A DNA stretch of 64,000 bases from Megaleporinus macrocephalus (lineage: Eukaryota; Chordata; Actinopteri; Characiformes; Anostomidae). Made by a program: the position numbers and the translations under genes. The stretch spans positions 23,238,194-23,302,193 of the forward strand of contig CM038703.1 of assembly GCA_021613375.1 (NCBI GenBank), written 5' to 3'. This document shows, piece after piece, positions 12,420-25,860 of this stretch. The notes beneath the pieces are model-generated. The model was not told the DNA's origin. It saw only the letters and a list, made by a program, of their open reading frames with translations, and did no database searches. Within the stretch, counting starts at the first letter, position 1, and the number at the start of each line of letters is the position of its first letter.

Positions 12420-12830
12420 AAATTATTGAGTTCAGTTGTTTCAGTCACACCCATCTATAACAGATGTATAAAATCAAGCACAAAGTCATGCAATCTTAAT
12501 AGACCCCTGCACATAAAGTGTGCTCCATAAAGGCATGGTTTGATGAGCTTGAAGGTTTAGTGCCCTGCACTGAGCTCTGACCTCAACCATACTTAATGCC
12601 TGTGGGATAAATTGGAACATCAATTGCAATAGTGACCCTTATCCAACATTGGCGTCAGAGCTAAAAACAAAATGCTCTTTTGACTGAATAAGCACAAATC
12701 CTCACAGACATACTCCAAATCAATATGGAAAGCCTTACCAGAGGAGTGGAGACACGAAGTCCAACAAGTTTATGCAGGTGTGTTTGTCAGGTGTCCAGAC
12801 ACTTTGTTCATATAATGTACCATTAGAATA
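12420..12830 (+). mobile_element. Tc1-like transposon 3' remnant
   Basis: Contains, in order, words typical of the 3' part of a second fish Tc1-like family. These are TGACCTCAACCATACTTAATG, GTGGGATAAATTGGAACATC, CCAACATTGGCGTCAGAGCT, GGAAAGCCTTACCAGAGGAG and the end-like GGTGTCCAGACACTTTGTTCATATAATGTA. The reading frame is broken by several changes. Confidence 0.7.
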
Positions 12831-15800
12831 TAATAAAAATATGCATAAAATATGAATAATTAAATAAATCCATAATACCTGAAAACTATAAAACTAGTAT
12901 GACAACCTTTTCTGAAAAAATGTCTGACAACTGTATTAGGTTCATCTATCTTGTTTGTACACTTAATTTCCATTTTATAAGGTGCACTTAGCTTATAGAT
13001 TAACTTTGTAGTTCTGTTATTACAGATAGTCTTTCCATCATTTGTTAGCCCCTTTTTATCCTGCTCAACAGTGAGCAGGACCCCCACTTGGCAGGTGGTA
13101 TTTGGATGGTAGATCCTCATGTTTTTGTCTAATTATCTGAAACAGATTTCCTTTTATCAATGCGTTTGTCACAAACCTTGAACACGAATGTAGACTGTGT
13201 TTCATCACTGATCCAATAACTAATCTTTTTTATTCATAGTGACCTACAATGCATTCTAAAGCTACCATGCAGTTAGTATACAGTTGTAATTTAGTTAATA
13301 TTAAGTTGTTAAAGTCTTCCAATTTACTGATTATTAGTCAGTTATCAGTGTTATAGAAGTGCTGATGATTTGTAATATGCTCAGAAAAACATTTTGTGAC
13401 ATGCACAATATATGCAGAACTATCCAGACACATCTTCTGATGTGTCCAACTAGTAAATTCTTCTATTTGAATTCCTGACATAGGTATTCTACTGTGCATA
13501 CAGTTTATATAATCTCCACAGAAACTATTACCATTAGAATAGGAAGTTGTGAAGCAACCTAATGTCACCATACCCAATGCCAAGTAAGTCAGCATTAAAT
13601 AAAACCCGCCAACAGTGATCTGTGAAGCAATGTAACTGCTCTCTGCTATGACGGAGCTAGTACATCATACCAGAGATAATACATTTGTTGTTGTAGTGCT
13701 GCTTGTGATGCAGAACTGATCATTAAACATCCTTAGCTGTTAAAAACAATAATATGAATGACACATCACAGCACTAAGCAGACCCTCCCCTCACCGACTA
13801 GTGTGATTTTGCTCTTTGACTTACCAGCAGCCAGTATCCAGTATTGCTCCAGTATTGGCTAACTACTGTTATGTTAGCTTTCACTCTTTATATTATGAAA
13901 AAGGAGTTAAAATTGCAACATGATTTGCACATCAGCCCATTCATAAGATACTCATCCCACTGACCAGTGATCAGAATGGTATGTATTTATCTCCCCCAAT
14001 GATATGGCATGTTCATTTTTGATTCCCATGACAATCAACAGTCCGCTCAAGCTCAGTAATGCCCAAAGTGCAAAAAAAACATTGATTTGTGCGACAGGAG
14101 ATGAAAGTTCGTTGCCAGAATAAATTCATTTTCAACGAGAGCTGGCCATTTCTGGCATCAGGAGGCAGCATGAATGTTGGAGATGTGAAGAGGGCAAAGT
14201 TAGCCAAGTTTAAATCTGAACAAATTCAGAGCAAAGTGATGTGGGGATTACCAATAGAGGTTGAGCGTTAGTCAGAGTGATACACGCCTGATCTCCTCTA
14301 CTGTGAACTGGTAGCTTCTTTATTGGTCTCTAGACTTTTGTTGGAGCTGGAGGAATGGGGACGGTGTTCTGGTCTGCAAATGTACAGCAGTCACTGTTGT
14401 CTGACTGCTGTCACACACTGACTACACAGAATAGCACAATAACACCACAAGGGGCACTATTCCAAGTGTTAAGTTTACTTCGATCTTTCACTTAAATGAC
14501 TAATATGGCCCTAAACATATTGTAGCAGACACATATCAATAATGATACATATTGTAAAATTAAAAATAGTTAGGTCTGTCTTTCATTTTACATTGATTTG
14601 GAGCTGGTAGTAAACTAACAGAACATACAAATATAAAAATAAAGTCCGTCTTGCTGTGTATCAGAGTTTTAGCACTCAGAATAAATCCAAAAATCAGTTT
14701 TCCTTTCATGCATAAACAAAAATGTACAAAAGATTAGCCAAATTTTACAAATGCCTTAGTCTGCACCTAAGCTAACAGTTTAAATCCCTTTGTTTTAACA
14801 GTAAGAACAATCTTAACAACAGTTTTATTTTCACCAGTAAAAACACCAGATATCATGAGAACATGTGTAAATAAACATATAAACAATACAAAGTAGCAAG
14901 AATACCTTGCTATTTTTGAAAGAATATATAATATTATAATATTATATATTTTGAAAGAAGTAGATAATATCTTGTGTGTCAGTTTGAAGAACAAAGTTTA
15001 GTTCCAGATTTCTCCCAGATCCCCCAGACATTGCATAAATCTATTGCATTCCTTCACCAGAAATCTTGATTTAGCTTATTGAAGTACTGAGTAGTCAAAG
15101 CAGGTATTAGATGATAACTGCAAATAATACAGTGTTGTCACAAGGAAAAGTGTTAAATAAAAACACTGATGTAAAACCACTACTTACTGTATTAATACTA
15201 TTTAAATATTTTTTAATTGTTTTTTAAATATAATTTCCCCAAGTATCTAAACATTTGCACATCTCACATGTCACATAATAGCACATCTGAGTAGCCCAGG
15301 GTCTCCTGAAAATAGCATATGGCAGATATGACTGACTTATGCAAATACATAATTGTAATTGAAAATGACCAAAACACTAAAACAATTTAGAAAAAATACC
15401 ACAGAGTTCTATAAGTTAAAGGAGTGAACACTCGAAGAGCTTCATCAACAAGTATAAGTTGTCTTTCTAGGGCAACAAAAAATTTAAAACCAATATAAAA
15501 TGAAGTATGTAAACAAACAAACAAACTGGATGAAGATAAGCCCATAATCAGCATGTGAATGGTTAACTTTTGAGAGTACATTAATCTGAAAAAGTAAGTT
15601 TACAATTAAATCTCCTATAGAAGGGCTCTTGTATAATTTTACTGCAACAAAGCCCTTTTTGGCTCTCACCAGTGAGTGAGATAAGATAGATCTTATTTAA
15701 TGGTAACTCTATTTATTGTACAGTTTTAAAGAATTACTTGTTTATATGTAATATAAATAAGGTGTTGATAAATAAGGTTCCCTCAGTTACAAGGTCCACG

Positions 15801-17996
15801 TGCGGTGTTGTGTTGATGTTTGATCAGTATACATCATCCAACATCAGCTTAGGGGACACTGTAATGACATATGAAACAAAAGGTTTTCTACAACTAAAAT
15901 AGATAGTTTGTGTCATTTGCATTAAATCGAAGACACAAATACAAAGAACAGAGAAGGAAATGATGGTCACAGACTGTGTGTGATGTTGGCAGAAGTAGCC
16001 GACATTCTCTGCTCAGCCCATAACTAAGTCTGAAGGCTGAGAGAGAGCTAAAGAGAGAGAAACTCCAGAGGTCAACTGATTGTAGAAGCGCTCATAAAAG
16101 TTCCATTAACCTGCTTAAAGTTAAGAGGCTGTTCAGCTTAGCAGAAGACAATTACCACAAACAGAACATCACCATAAAATCCTTTGTTACTCTTTGTTAC
16201 TCTATCTTGCCCCTTTTCCCATGAACAGGCATGCCTAGATGTAAAGTACATACACGCAAGTAGACCCAGCTACACCCTTTCTCAGCCACAAATCAGTGTG
16301 TGTGTGCTGAGTCTGTCTTGCGAGTATGTATATGTGTGTGTGTGAGAGAGAGAGTGAGTGGGAGTAAGAGAGAGACCTTGCGCTTTGCTCTTTATTCATC
16401 TAGGTCAGGGAAAGCACAAACACTGAGTGATCTTAAAGGGCAGCTATTAAAGATCCACATCTCTGTGTCTGAGCCCCCCCTCACAGAAGTTTCATTCTTT
16501 ATTTTCAACCCTATTACATCATATTTTGTTAGCACTAATGCTAATGTGTGTCTAAATACTACTGTAGATTAAGCACACCTTAAACTAATACTGTACCATT
16601 GATATTGTTCTACCGTGTGAAACATTATTGTACTACACGATTTAACAATTTTTTTCTGAATTTAGGAATTAATGGATCAGCTTCTTTCCCTAGAACTCCC
16701 CTGGTAACTTGTTTTAGATTCATTTAGTCATACATATTTCCGACTAATGCTCTAATCAGAATAACCAGGATACTTATGGATCTATAGGTCCCAATGGTTT
16801 TATTGTTGTGGTGCTACTAGCAAGCAATGAGGAGTAAAAAGCAGGTAATAAAATTGCAGTGCATTATATAAAAATTAAAAAAAAGTCCAGCAGAAGGGGT
16901 TCCAGATAAAACCCCTGTTATTTAACAGTAAAATCTTTTGTAATAATGATAAAAATCCAATACAGTAACTTCAATTTAAGTTCAATAGTATTGTAATAGT
17001 TTCACTGGTTGATCCAGTTAAAAGGATGAACATTGGAGCAGTTGAAAAAGAGTTCTTTAGAGGTAAGAAATCGCAAAAGTTATTAAACAACTTTTGTAGA
17101 AAAAAAGATAATGCTCTAATTTTACCAGAAGAATTCCAACATGCAGTACTGTTAATGGTTGTTCTGATATGATTAAGAAAATAAACTCTAGTCAAGAAAT
17201 ACATGAGGTGTATTTAAAATAATCAGAAGTCCAGTGGTGAAGTTCAATTCATTCATGTAAAGTTAATTTCTTTACATATATAAAAAATATTCTATTAGGA
17301 AACTACATTCATTTCTAACTATTTGTAAGAACCTGTACAAGTAAAGATAACAATAAATAAATGGTTGTAATTAAAATAAACTGTTGAAGGGGAAGGTTGA
17401 TAGGCTCTAAGTATAAAGAATGTCACCCCACTCTGCTCTTGGAAATATTAAACATAATGACATTAACAACCATTCAAATAATGCCTGTGAAATGTGGCTG
17501 TTAATTTGTTTTTGTAAATTTACATTCTATTTCTGTAAATTAACAATAGGAGTGTTAAAGTACAGTATATGTGCCATACAGTATGGTTTATTTACATGCA
17601 TTTGCTGCTTTTTAACATATATTAACATATAACATATTTTAACATATTGAGCATTAATTTACAGACCATTATAATACACTGACAGTGAAAATATATCCAA
17701 AATCTCAGGACACCCTTATATTTCAGAAATGAAAGGGAAAATTACATATCTGAATACCCCAGCAAGTAATGGGTAAGTGGGGCCTATCTTTTAGGCTATG
17801 TCCCAAACATGGCTGCCATCTTAAAAGCTGCCATATTGGATCAAGGGCAAGTTTTTCCAGTTGAAAAGTGGTCTTCTAGCACATCAAATAATACCAGAAT
17901 TGTCTTAGAAATCTCAGATTTGCAATATTTATTGTGGTTCAAACGTTATCAACACAAAAAGTGGCCACAACAGCCACATTGAACAACATGTTCATG
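12831..17996. other. AT-rich intergenic block, nothing recognised
   Basis: About 5 kb without an exon supported by splice signals. The small 60-90 codon frames at 13338-17632 show no known motif. A GT/GA-rich patch lies at 16293-16375. The stretch at 14089-14271 has an open 60-codon frame with no recognised family. Confidence 0.4.
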
Positions 17997-18172
17997 TGTG
18001 GGTTTCCTTTGATGTGCTGTCCCTGGTGCTGAACACAGATCTGAAGGCGTAGGACAACACACCAAAGGAAACCCACATATGCGTAATCCACGCAGAAATG
18101 ACACTGGAAGCCCCAGGAATCAAACCCAGGCCCTTACTGTGAGGTGACAGTGCTACCCACTGCACCAGCCAC
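17997..18172 (-). mobile_element. tRNA-derived SINE head with snap-back tail
   Basis: Read on the minus strand it begins near 18172 with GTGGCTGGTGCAGTGGGTAG, then CACTGTCACCTCAC and the B-box-like CTGGGTTTGATTCC (18116-18130 region). This is the same tRNA-derived head as the V-SINE at 20680. Its 3' part consists of two inverted 26-bp arms, 17997-18022 and 18052-18077, matching at 24 of 26 positions. Confidence 0.65.
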
Positions 18173-20679
18173 AAATCTGTTTCATGTAATGCCTTTTTAT
18201 AACTCTTGCAGAGCAGCAATAGTGTCTACAAAGATGACAAATCTATTATTAACCATTTCAATTTAACATACAATGTGCAAAGCTAGGAAAAAACATGGTT
18301 CCAATGGTTTTCAGTATAATTACAATGGTAACTCTTTAGCATGCTTTATATATTTACTTCATTATTTTGTATGGAGTGCAACTTTAATGGCAGGTAGCCT
18401 GTTAACATCATAAAAAAATGTGCAAACTTCTCTGTTACCTACCTAATTTGCTTGAATGCAAGCAAAAGTATGCAGGCTCAGTCAGAGGGGCAGTTGCCAT
18501 TAAAGCTATGTTTAAGCTGTTTTACTTTGTTTGCTTTTTATTGGTTTGCCAGGATATCTTCCATTTATGGACCAATTACATTTTTTTGTGCTAAATGGAC
18601 ATCTATAGACATCTATATGACATCTGGCTGCTTCATTTTGTTTACTCAGATTTTCTAAAAGTAAGAAAAAAAAGTAAAAGAAAGATGCCAAACATTTTAG
18701 AAGTATGGATAAATTTGAAGGCTGTGAAATTATGCAGTGCTTTCCTACAACCAGAGAAAAACACACCTTATTATCTATCTGCAGTACAGATAGAGTATAG
18801 ATAGCACAACTTATCACTTTATCAGGAAGGACTGGTTATATGTAAATGTGTTATTAGTTGTGGTGTCTATCCCTATTGGAAGAAACAAGGAGAAGCACAG
18901 TTTCTCCTTATTGAAGCATTAACTGTTGTTTACTTACCAGTCTAGAAGAAATGTTACAAGTTCAGTGTTAAACTTTTTGCTTAGCAAGAGTGTCTCCAGC
19001 AGTAGAAAGCAACGACAATGTTAACTCTTGTTTTACTTTTTATGAAATTATTCTGTTGTTTGCTGCTGGACATGGTTTCTTGCTGAAAGTGGTGGTGCTT
19101 CAGAAGAACTTCGGACATCTTACTTTCCCTTTCATTGGCTGCCTGTTCCTAAATGCTTAAACTGGGAGCAGAACCTTCAACATGATTGACAAGAGGTTAA
19201 ACGGTGGTGTGCAATGCTACTTCTTCAACCTGTCATGTTGGACTGATTTGACTCAATACTGTCACCCCTTATGGTACAAAGTAATAATACAATAAATAAT
19301 ATAAAAAGTAAGCTGGGGCTGGCTGGTTAGCATGATACCTTTAACAAATTTCTCTGCAACATGATACATAGACATCTATGACCTTTAAATATAGCATTTT
19401 CTGCTAAGCTTAGACCATAATTTCTAGTAATTTGCACAGTATACTTTAACATGTTGTAAAAAAACAGCATAACATACTTACTTACTTTTACAATCAACAA
19501 AACAAATGGTTTTACAAAGAGAGCTTTCTATGTTGTGAGAGGGAAACGCAGACAGCCTGACACACTCTGCAGATTCACCCTGGCATATATGTGTGTGTAG
19601 ATAAGTGTAATCTCTGTTATGTTCTCTTTTGGGGTTGAGGGGCTGGAGCATATCGAACACAAGTGAGAGGGACAGAGAGATGTAATGGAAATGCATCACT
19701 AGGACACAGAGACACATTGCTCTCTCTCTATCTCTCTCCCTTACTCTCTCATATAAACCCCTATGTACTTTTAGATTTTCAATGACTTTTATCAAAAACA
19801 AATACTACTTTTTGTAGGTGTAAAACAGGATATATCGTACATCTCTAAAATAATTAATGAAAATTGTGTAAATTGTTTACTGAATGACTTGGAAAAATTG
19901 AAAGGCTTATTTATGTGTCATCAGTATTCCAGTATACTGCAGTATAAAAAAGTAGGTCTCTGGAGTTTAACATGTGTACTGATTCTGTTTAGATGTTGTG
20001 TTGTGTATCTGATGTTAGTCTGGGAAAAGATGGGAAAAAACTGGGCCTGGCATGGTTACAGTGCAGTTCGGCAGCATGGCCACCGTGCAGTAAAGCATAA
20101 TGTTGTAAAAGAAAACGAGGTGTGGAGAGAGCTGGAGTACACTGTAAAGCCATTGGCTGCCTCAGCTATCATAAAACAATAAGCTGCTCCTATAAAACAA
20201 AGTGCTTATTAAATTATTTCAAACAGTATTGCATGATTCAGGCATGCTTCAGCTGGGCCCAAGCTTCGGCTCAGCTGTTGGAGTAAATAAAGACTTTTGG
20301 GAAAGTAAAGAGCACTATTGTCAACATCATTAGCTCAGACCAAGTATGAGATATCTCTAGCAGAAAAGCATTTTCCCATCATCATCCACATCTCAAATAC
20401 ATTTAGAGACACTCGACAAAAAAGTCATGTAAGTAGTAATTGATCATCTAAATAACAGACTACATTTTGCATACTAAGATTGTTGAAAAATTTAATATAT
20501 GCAAATTACAGTAATTTCATAATCTAACACAACAATAGACTGGCCACCTCAGAGTACAGACCATCAAACAACAAAAGTTGAGGCTTTGATGTTATTTTGT
20601 TATTGTTTGTTTTTTCCTGATGCTAAAAAAATAAATAACCTACATAATTTAAATAACGTATGTAATGCTTGTTTTGCAT
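18173..20679. other. Intergenic, nothing recognised
   Basis: AT-rich DNA with no gene or element that I could identify. Short frames at 18452-18817 and 19478-20182 carry no motifs. Confidence 0.4.
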
Positions 20680-20997
20680 GGTGTTGTAGGGGTTAGCACT
20701 GTCGCCTCACAACAAGACCATCCGAGTTCGATTTCCAGTCCGGGCCGTTCTGTGTGATGTGTGCATGCACTCCCCGTGTTTAAGTGGGTTTCATCCAGGT
20801 ACTCCAGTTTCCTCCCATATGTCCAAAGACATGCACGTTAGGTTGATCGGTCACTCTAAATTGCCTGTAGAGGGGTGTGTGTGCATGAGTGATTGTTGGT
20901 CATTTGACAGACTGGCGAACTGTCCATGATGTACCCTGCCCAGTGACGCTGGGAATGGCTCCAGCATGTTTTAGCCAAAGACAAAGAATGAATGTCA
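20680..20997 (+). mobile_element. V-SINE family retroposon
   Basis: The tRNA-derived head carries GGTTAGCACTGTCGCCTCAC and a B box GAGTTCGATTTCC (about 20724-20736). A conserved V-SINE-type central region follows (TTTCCTCCCATATGTCCAAA, then GACATGCACGTTAGGTTGAT and CTCTAAATTGCC). The element ends in a LINE-like tail (GTACCCTGCCCAGTGACGC, GGAATGGCTCCAGCATG) and an A-rich AAAGACAAAGAATGAATG end. Diverged but nearly full length. Confidence 0.85.
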
Positions 20998-21659
<662 letters not shown>

Positions 21660-22485
21660 TTCTCTACCAGAACACCGTCCACTACTACTATAATCTCCCT
21701 TATGATCACCAGAAGACCAGGGCTGAAATCCTGTCTGTATGCAAAAACAGATATTCATTTTCTAACATTGAAGAATATCTCTCCCATATCATATGTTCTT
21801 ATTGCTTGTGGTTGACAGTTATGCTGCGAGTCTGACAAACAGGTATATTTTGATGGATATTATGTTAGATAGGCAGTACTTTCTCATTTGGGGCTTTTTT
21901 TTTAAAGATGCATATTTCCAGCATGGAATGGAGATGGGGCTGGAATGCTCTGCTGAACGGACAAAGACCAATTACAATCACACCTACAGCAACTTCCTAT
22001 CAACCTGCAACCTGCAGATAATGGAAATTTTTATGTCAGAGCATGCTCTCTTCATTGTCTAACTATGCATGCAAATTATTGCACCACTACACTTTTGTCA
22101 TTATGTTGCTAAATTGAGCATTGCATTAAGCCCAGTTTTTGTGGATATTTTTTCTGGTTGCTCAAAATAGGCTGGAATGATTCTGCCTAGATAATTTCAA
22201 GAGAAAAATGAGAAATAATGAGTGAGTAATAAGCCAGTCCACTTAATACAATATGAAACAAGAGACTAACTAGACTAACTCAAACTGTTTTGTGTTTCTG
22301 TGTGCATGTAAAATATTATATAAGCTGATTCCTAACCCTGAACAAAATAACTATACTATACTATACCTTGTAAAGTATGAAGATACTATAGCAATGTAGT
22401 GTTTCAAATGATTGCTATCCATATTTTAAACAGAGACTCCTTTCCTTGATATTTAGTTTATTAAATTGTTAATAATGTTTGACCA
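21660..22485. other. Intergenic, nothing recognised
   Basis: No gene or named element seen. Confidence 0.4.
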
Positions 22486-22694
22486 GAGGAGGATGGGTCT
22501 TCCCTTGTGAGTCTTTGTTCCTCACAAGGTTTCTTCCTCCAGTCTGAGGGAGTTTTTCCTTGCCATTGTTGCCTCTGGCTTGCTCACTGGGGAATATATG
22601 TTGTAACTGTCTGTTTTCAAAACTCTGTAAAGCTGCTTTGAGACAATATCATTGTAAAAAGCGCTATACAAATAAACTTGACTTGACTTGACTT
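22486..22694 (+). mobile_element. LINE/SINE 3' tail with (CTTGA)n end
   Basis: Contains TTCCTCACAAGGTTTCTTCC, GGAGTTTTTCCTTGCCATTG, TGTAAAGCTGCTTTGAGACA and AAAGCGCTATACAAATAAAC, followed by three CTTGA units. This is the characteristic 3' end of a fish non-LTR element shared by L2-like LINEs and some SINEs. The 5' part is absent. Confidence 0.8.
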
Positions 22695-23637
22695 TTATTG
22701 AATATAGCAGCAGTGGAGACCCACAATTCAGCCCAATAAATGACTGGTATAGCACGCAGGTCACATATAGCCACACACCTCTACATAATGCTAGGTGCTA
22801 ACACTGGCATCTACTACCCCACAGTGTGACAATGCCCATGGCCCAGTAGAAGCTTACTCCCTGTTTTCAATGGAACCATCCTGGTGACCCCCAAAGTATG
22901 AGTCCAACCAATGTCTTGATCAACTGCTTGCTTAAAAATATGGGAAAGACCATGGTAAACGCAGCCAGACTCCCAACTGACTGCCATTTAGGTCTCTTCA
23001 TCTGCCATTGTGACTTTCATCATCCTAACTCTGGGCTTCAATTAGCCTCATTGCACTGCATCGACCAGTGTACTTATTGTCTGTCTTCATTGTACTACTC
23101 CTCTCTCTCAAAAATAATATGGTTACAAATTCACTGCCTTTACAAGACACCATTTCACCACAAACTTTGAATGATTTTGTTTACATGTCAGATTGAACCA
23201 TGCACAAGTACATCAGTGTATATCAAAATTATGTATTTGCAATATATTGCAATGATATACAGTCATATTGGAGACCCTGATTTTGTATATCATCCCTGAC
23301 AAAATAAACATAATAAACTGAACTTTTAGTAGACTAAATGACCACTGCTTCAACTAGATCCAACACCCTCAAAGAAAATGGTTTTTAATGGTTCTTTATT
23401 AAAAGCAAAGGTTATATATAGAACAGTGATTGCCTGGCTAAGCAGAAGGTGTTCACAGGTACAGACAATTGACTCTTTTTTGGTACTAAATAAAGTCCTC
23501 ATTGCTAAGACCATAGACTGCGCTGAAGATAGGACTTCATACTAATAGATGCAGTCGTCTACTAATAATGGTAGACTACTTTGACATACTATTTAATATT
23601 GCTTTTAATATGAACGCTGTCCCTCTCTTTGTTTCAG
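22695..23637. other. Intergenic, nothing recognised
   Basis: A partial palindrome of ATATATTGCAATGATATAC words lies near 23240. Otherwise nothing seen before the splice acceptor at 23635. Confidence 0.4.
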
Positions 23638-23727
23638 AACCCAGATGATGCAGCTCTCTCACAGACACAAGAGGAACCATATCAGAATAAAGACACTGTG
23701 GCATCTAATCAGAGTACAAGCCAATGA
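23638..23727 (+). CDS. Candidate terminal coding exon, unidentified gene
   Basis: A strong acceptor (CCCTCTCTTTGTTTCAG) ends at 23637. The following 29 codons read NPDDAALSQTQEEPYQNKD and then TVASNQSTSQ, stopping at TGA 23725-23727. A consensus AATAAA lies 140 bp downstream at 23868-23873. The hydrophilic, acid- and amide-rich tail looks like a protein C-terminus. It continues in phase with the 42-nt segment at 6601-6642. I do not recognise the family; genes flanking vertebrate Evx1 such as hibadh, tax1bp1 and jazf1 have C-termini unlike this one. It may alternatively be a non-coding transcript. Confidence 0.35.
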   Translation, partial: NPDDAALSQTQEEPYQNKDTVASNQSTSQ

Positions 23728-23867
23728 AGCTTACCCCAACATGCCAGGCGGGTCTACGCCTCTAAACCAATCTGCAACCTGCTCGTTCTTTGGACACATT
23801 ATTCGGGACGTTTTATCGGCGCTTTGTTTCTCCAGATCGGACGGTCTGTTGTCTCCGGCGTCCCATA

Positions 23868-23873
23868 AATAAA
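23868..23873 (+). terminator. Putative poly(A) signal
   Basis: AATAAA within CCCATAAATAAAGCTG, 140 bp after the stop of the candidate terminal exon. A chance occurrence is possible in this AT-rich DNA. Confidence 0.35.
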
Positions 23874-25169
23874 GCTGATAGACTCTATTGGAATATGACT
23901 TTGTACCCACCGCCCGATTGATTTAAGGTGACCTCTGCTTTCTCAACGCTATTGAAGGCCTATTTAACCAGATGAAGGCTCAGATTGTCCCGCGCGCCTG
24001 CGCATTAATTTCCCATTTATCATCATTAGGGAATGAGTGGTCTGTTCACGCCTTGCGCGGCCCGCCGTAAATTAGCACGTAAACAGGCTTTTAAACGGCA
24101 CTTACCGGACAGCTGCACGGTACAGCCCCAACCCACCTCGCTAGCGGTCCAAAGAGACACTCATTTTCTCTGTAAAGCCCAATCCAGAGCTGAGGACACT
24201 TTTTAATGGCGCCTAACAGTTGTCAGAGGCTTAACCACTAGTGTGGCGTTGCTGTTACAGTAATTAAAACGTTGTGGGCAGACTGTGGTCTTTGGCCAGT
24301 TGTTTACTGAATGTAAATGTTTGGTGGTCTATCAGTGGCAGACACACCACTTGATGTAATTCTCCAACCATTAAGCACATCTACAGACTGTTCCGTGATC
24401 CACTATAATATATCGACTTCTTTTTCTTGTAAGACATTACTCTATTATAATATTTTGTATTTGTAATATAGACAGCAAATCAGCCAACGTAAAGCGGTTA
24501 TATCGACTGCGTCTTTTTAATCAAGGCCGTGGTATTTGTCATCCTTCGTCCTCGTTTTTATTATTCATTGTCATTTTTTATTTTTACTCTCTGGCTATTT
24601 TACTCCTCTGCCCGTTCCTGCGATCTGGCTAAACGTAATAGAGCATAAATCTGCTTCCCCGTTTCAGCTCCAGCCCGTCCGCTTAAATGGCGCATTATTC
24701 TAAACATATGCATTTTAATCAGCTCGGTCACACTTACAAGCAGCTCGCTTAATAAGAGCATCAATCACGGCTGGGGCTCACGGGGGTCACGTGCTCATGT
24801 ACGAGCTAGGACTTAATTTGCTGACGGCCGTTCAGAAAATAGGAGGAGCGCCAATTAACGACTGCAAAGAGACGCCCCCCAACACATACACGGCACGGTG
24901 CCCGAGTAAAATGGAGATCCAGCATCAGATCCAGCAGTGGAACAGCATCAATAGCTTTTTATATGTACATCAGATCGACTTTTTGACCAAAGATTTATCC
25001 AGTGTACACTGTCATGCAGATTGCTATTAGTTCTCATGTGACAGCAATTACCACTAATGGGCCCAATAACTTTTCGTGCAGCTGTTTTCGGTCTCCTATT
25101 AGTTGTATTTTGTAATTTTGTTGTTGTTTACCGTGCTAATACCTGCATAATGTACTGAAGTCTTGATTT
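23874..25169. promoter_or_regulatory. GC-richer block, candidate evx1 regulatory DNA
   Basis: Composition changes from AT-rich repeats to high-complexity sequence with CpGs. Examples are GCGCGCCTGCGCATTAATTT near 23993, CGGCCCGCCGTAAATTAGCAC near 24058, and ATGCATTTTAATCAGCTC with a GTCACGTGC E-box near 24707-24797. Repeated TAATTA, CATTAA and TTAAT homeodomain-type words occur. No splice-supported gene is seen; the 79-codon frame at 24791 is not recognised. The regulatory role is inferred only from composition and position between 3 and 4 kb downstream of evx1. Confidence 0.3.
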
Positions 25170-25466
25170 TGCGTTGCGTTACTTTATGAGATATGTATTG
25201 TGTTACTGTTTTGACTATTTATTGTGTTACTGTATGAAATATATACTGTGTTACTGTTTGGACCGTTTATTGTGTTGCTGTCTGAGAGGAATATTGTGTT
25301 ACAGTGTTGACAGTTTATTGCGGTGCTGTTTTGATTTTATTGTGTTCTTGTTTTGGTTGTTTATTGTGTTAGTGTCTGGGATATATGATGCGTTGCATTT
25401 TAGAATGTTTAGTGTGTTATTGTCTGAGAAATATATTGTTTTACTGTTTGAACTGTTTATTGAGTA

Positions 25467-25497
<31 letters not shown>

Positions 25498-25860
25498 GTG
25501 TGTGTGTGTGTGTGTGTGTGTGTTATGCTGCTGTTTTGTTGTTTATAGTGAAACTGTTTTGATTGTTTATTGTGTTGTGGTTTTGTTTGTTTATTGTGTC
25601 ACACTCTTTGTTGTTTATTATGTTACTGTCTGAGATTATTGTGTTACTGTCTTAGATCTATATTGTATTAATATTTTCCTTATTGGTTGCTTATTGAGTA
25701 ACACTCTTAAATTTTTATTGTTATAGTATGAGGTATTGGTTGATTTTGTTTTGCTGCCTTGTTCGATTGTTTTTTGTGTTATTGTCTGGGATATAGATGT
25801 CTTATTGTCTTTGATTTATTGTGATCTTATTATGTATTTTTTGTCTTAATCTTCCCCAGA
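25170..25860. repeat. Diverged minisatellite (about 30-bp and 60-bp units)
   Basis: Variants of TTTATTGTGTTACTGTTTTGA recur about twenty times across 690 bp, often alternating with units ending in CTGAGATATAT. A (TA)n run at 25469-25495 and a (TG)n run at 25497-25523 are embedded. The Cys/Leu/Tyr-repeat frames at 25174-25633 are products of the repeat. Confidence 0.8.

Noticed and set aside
14430..14460. CTCF site around ACCACAAGGGGCAC
   Set aside because: One core G is missing and the Y position mismatches.
20680..20760. A tRNA gene
   Set aside because: The A/B-box-like head continues into the V-SINE central domain, so it is a retroposon rather than a tRNA gene.
25174..25633. Cys-rich repetitive frames resembling a membrane protein
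   Set aside because: They follow the periodicity of the degenerate minisatellite and the TA/TG runs. No start context or splice support.
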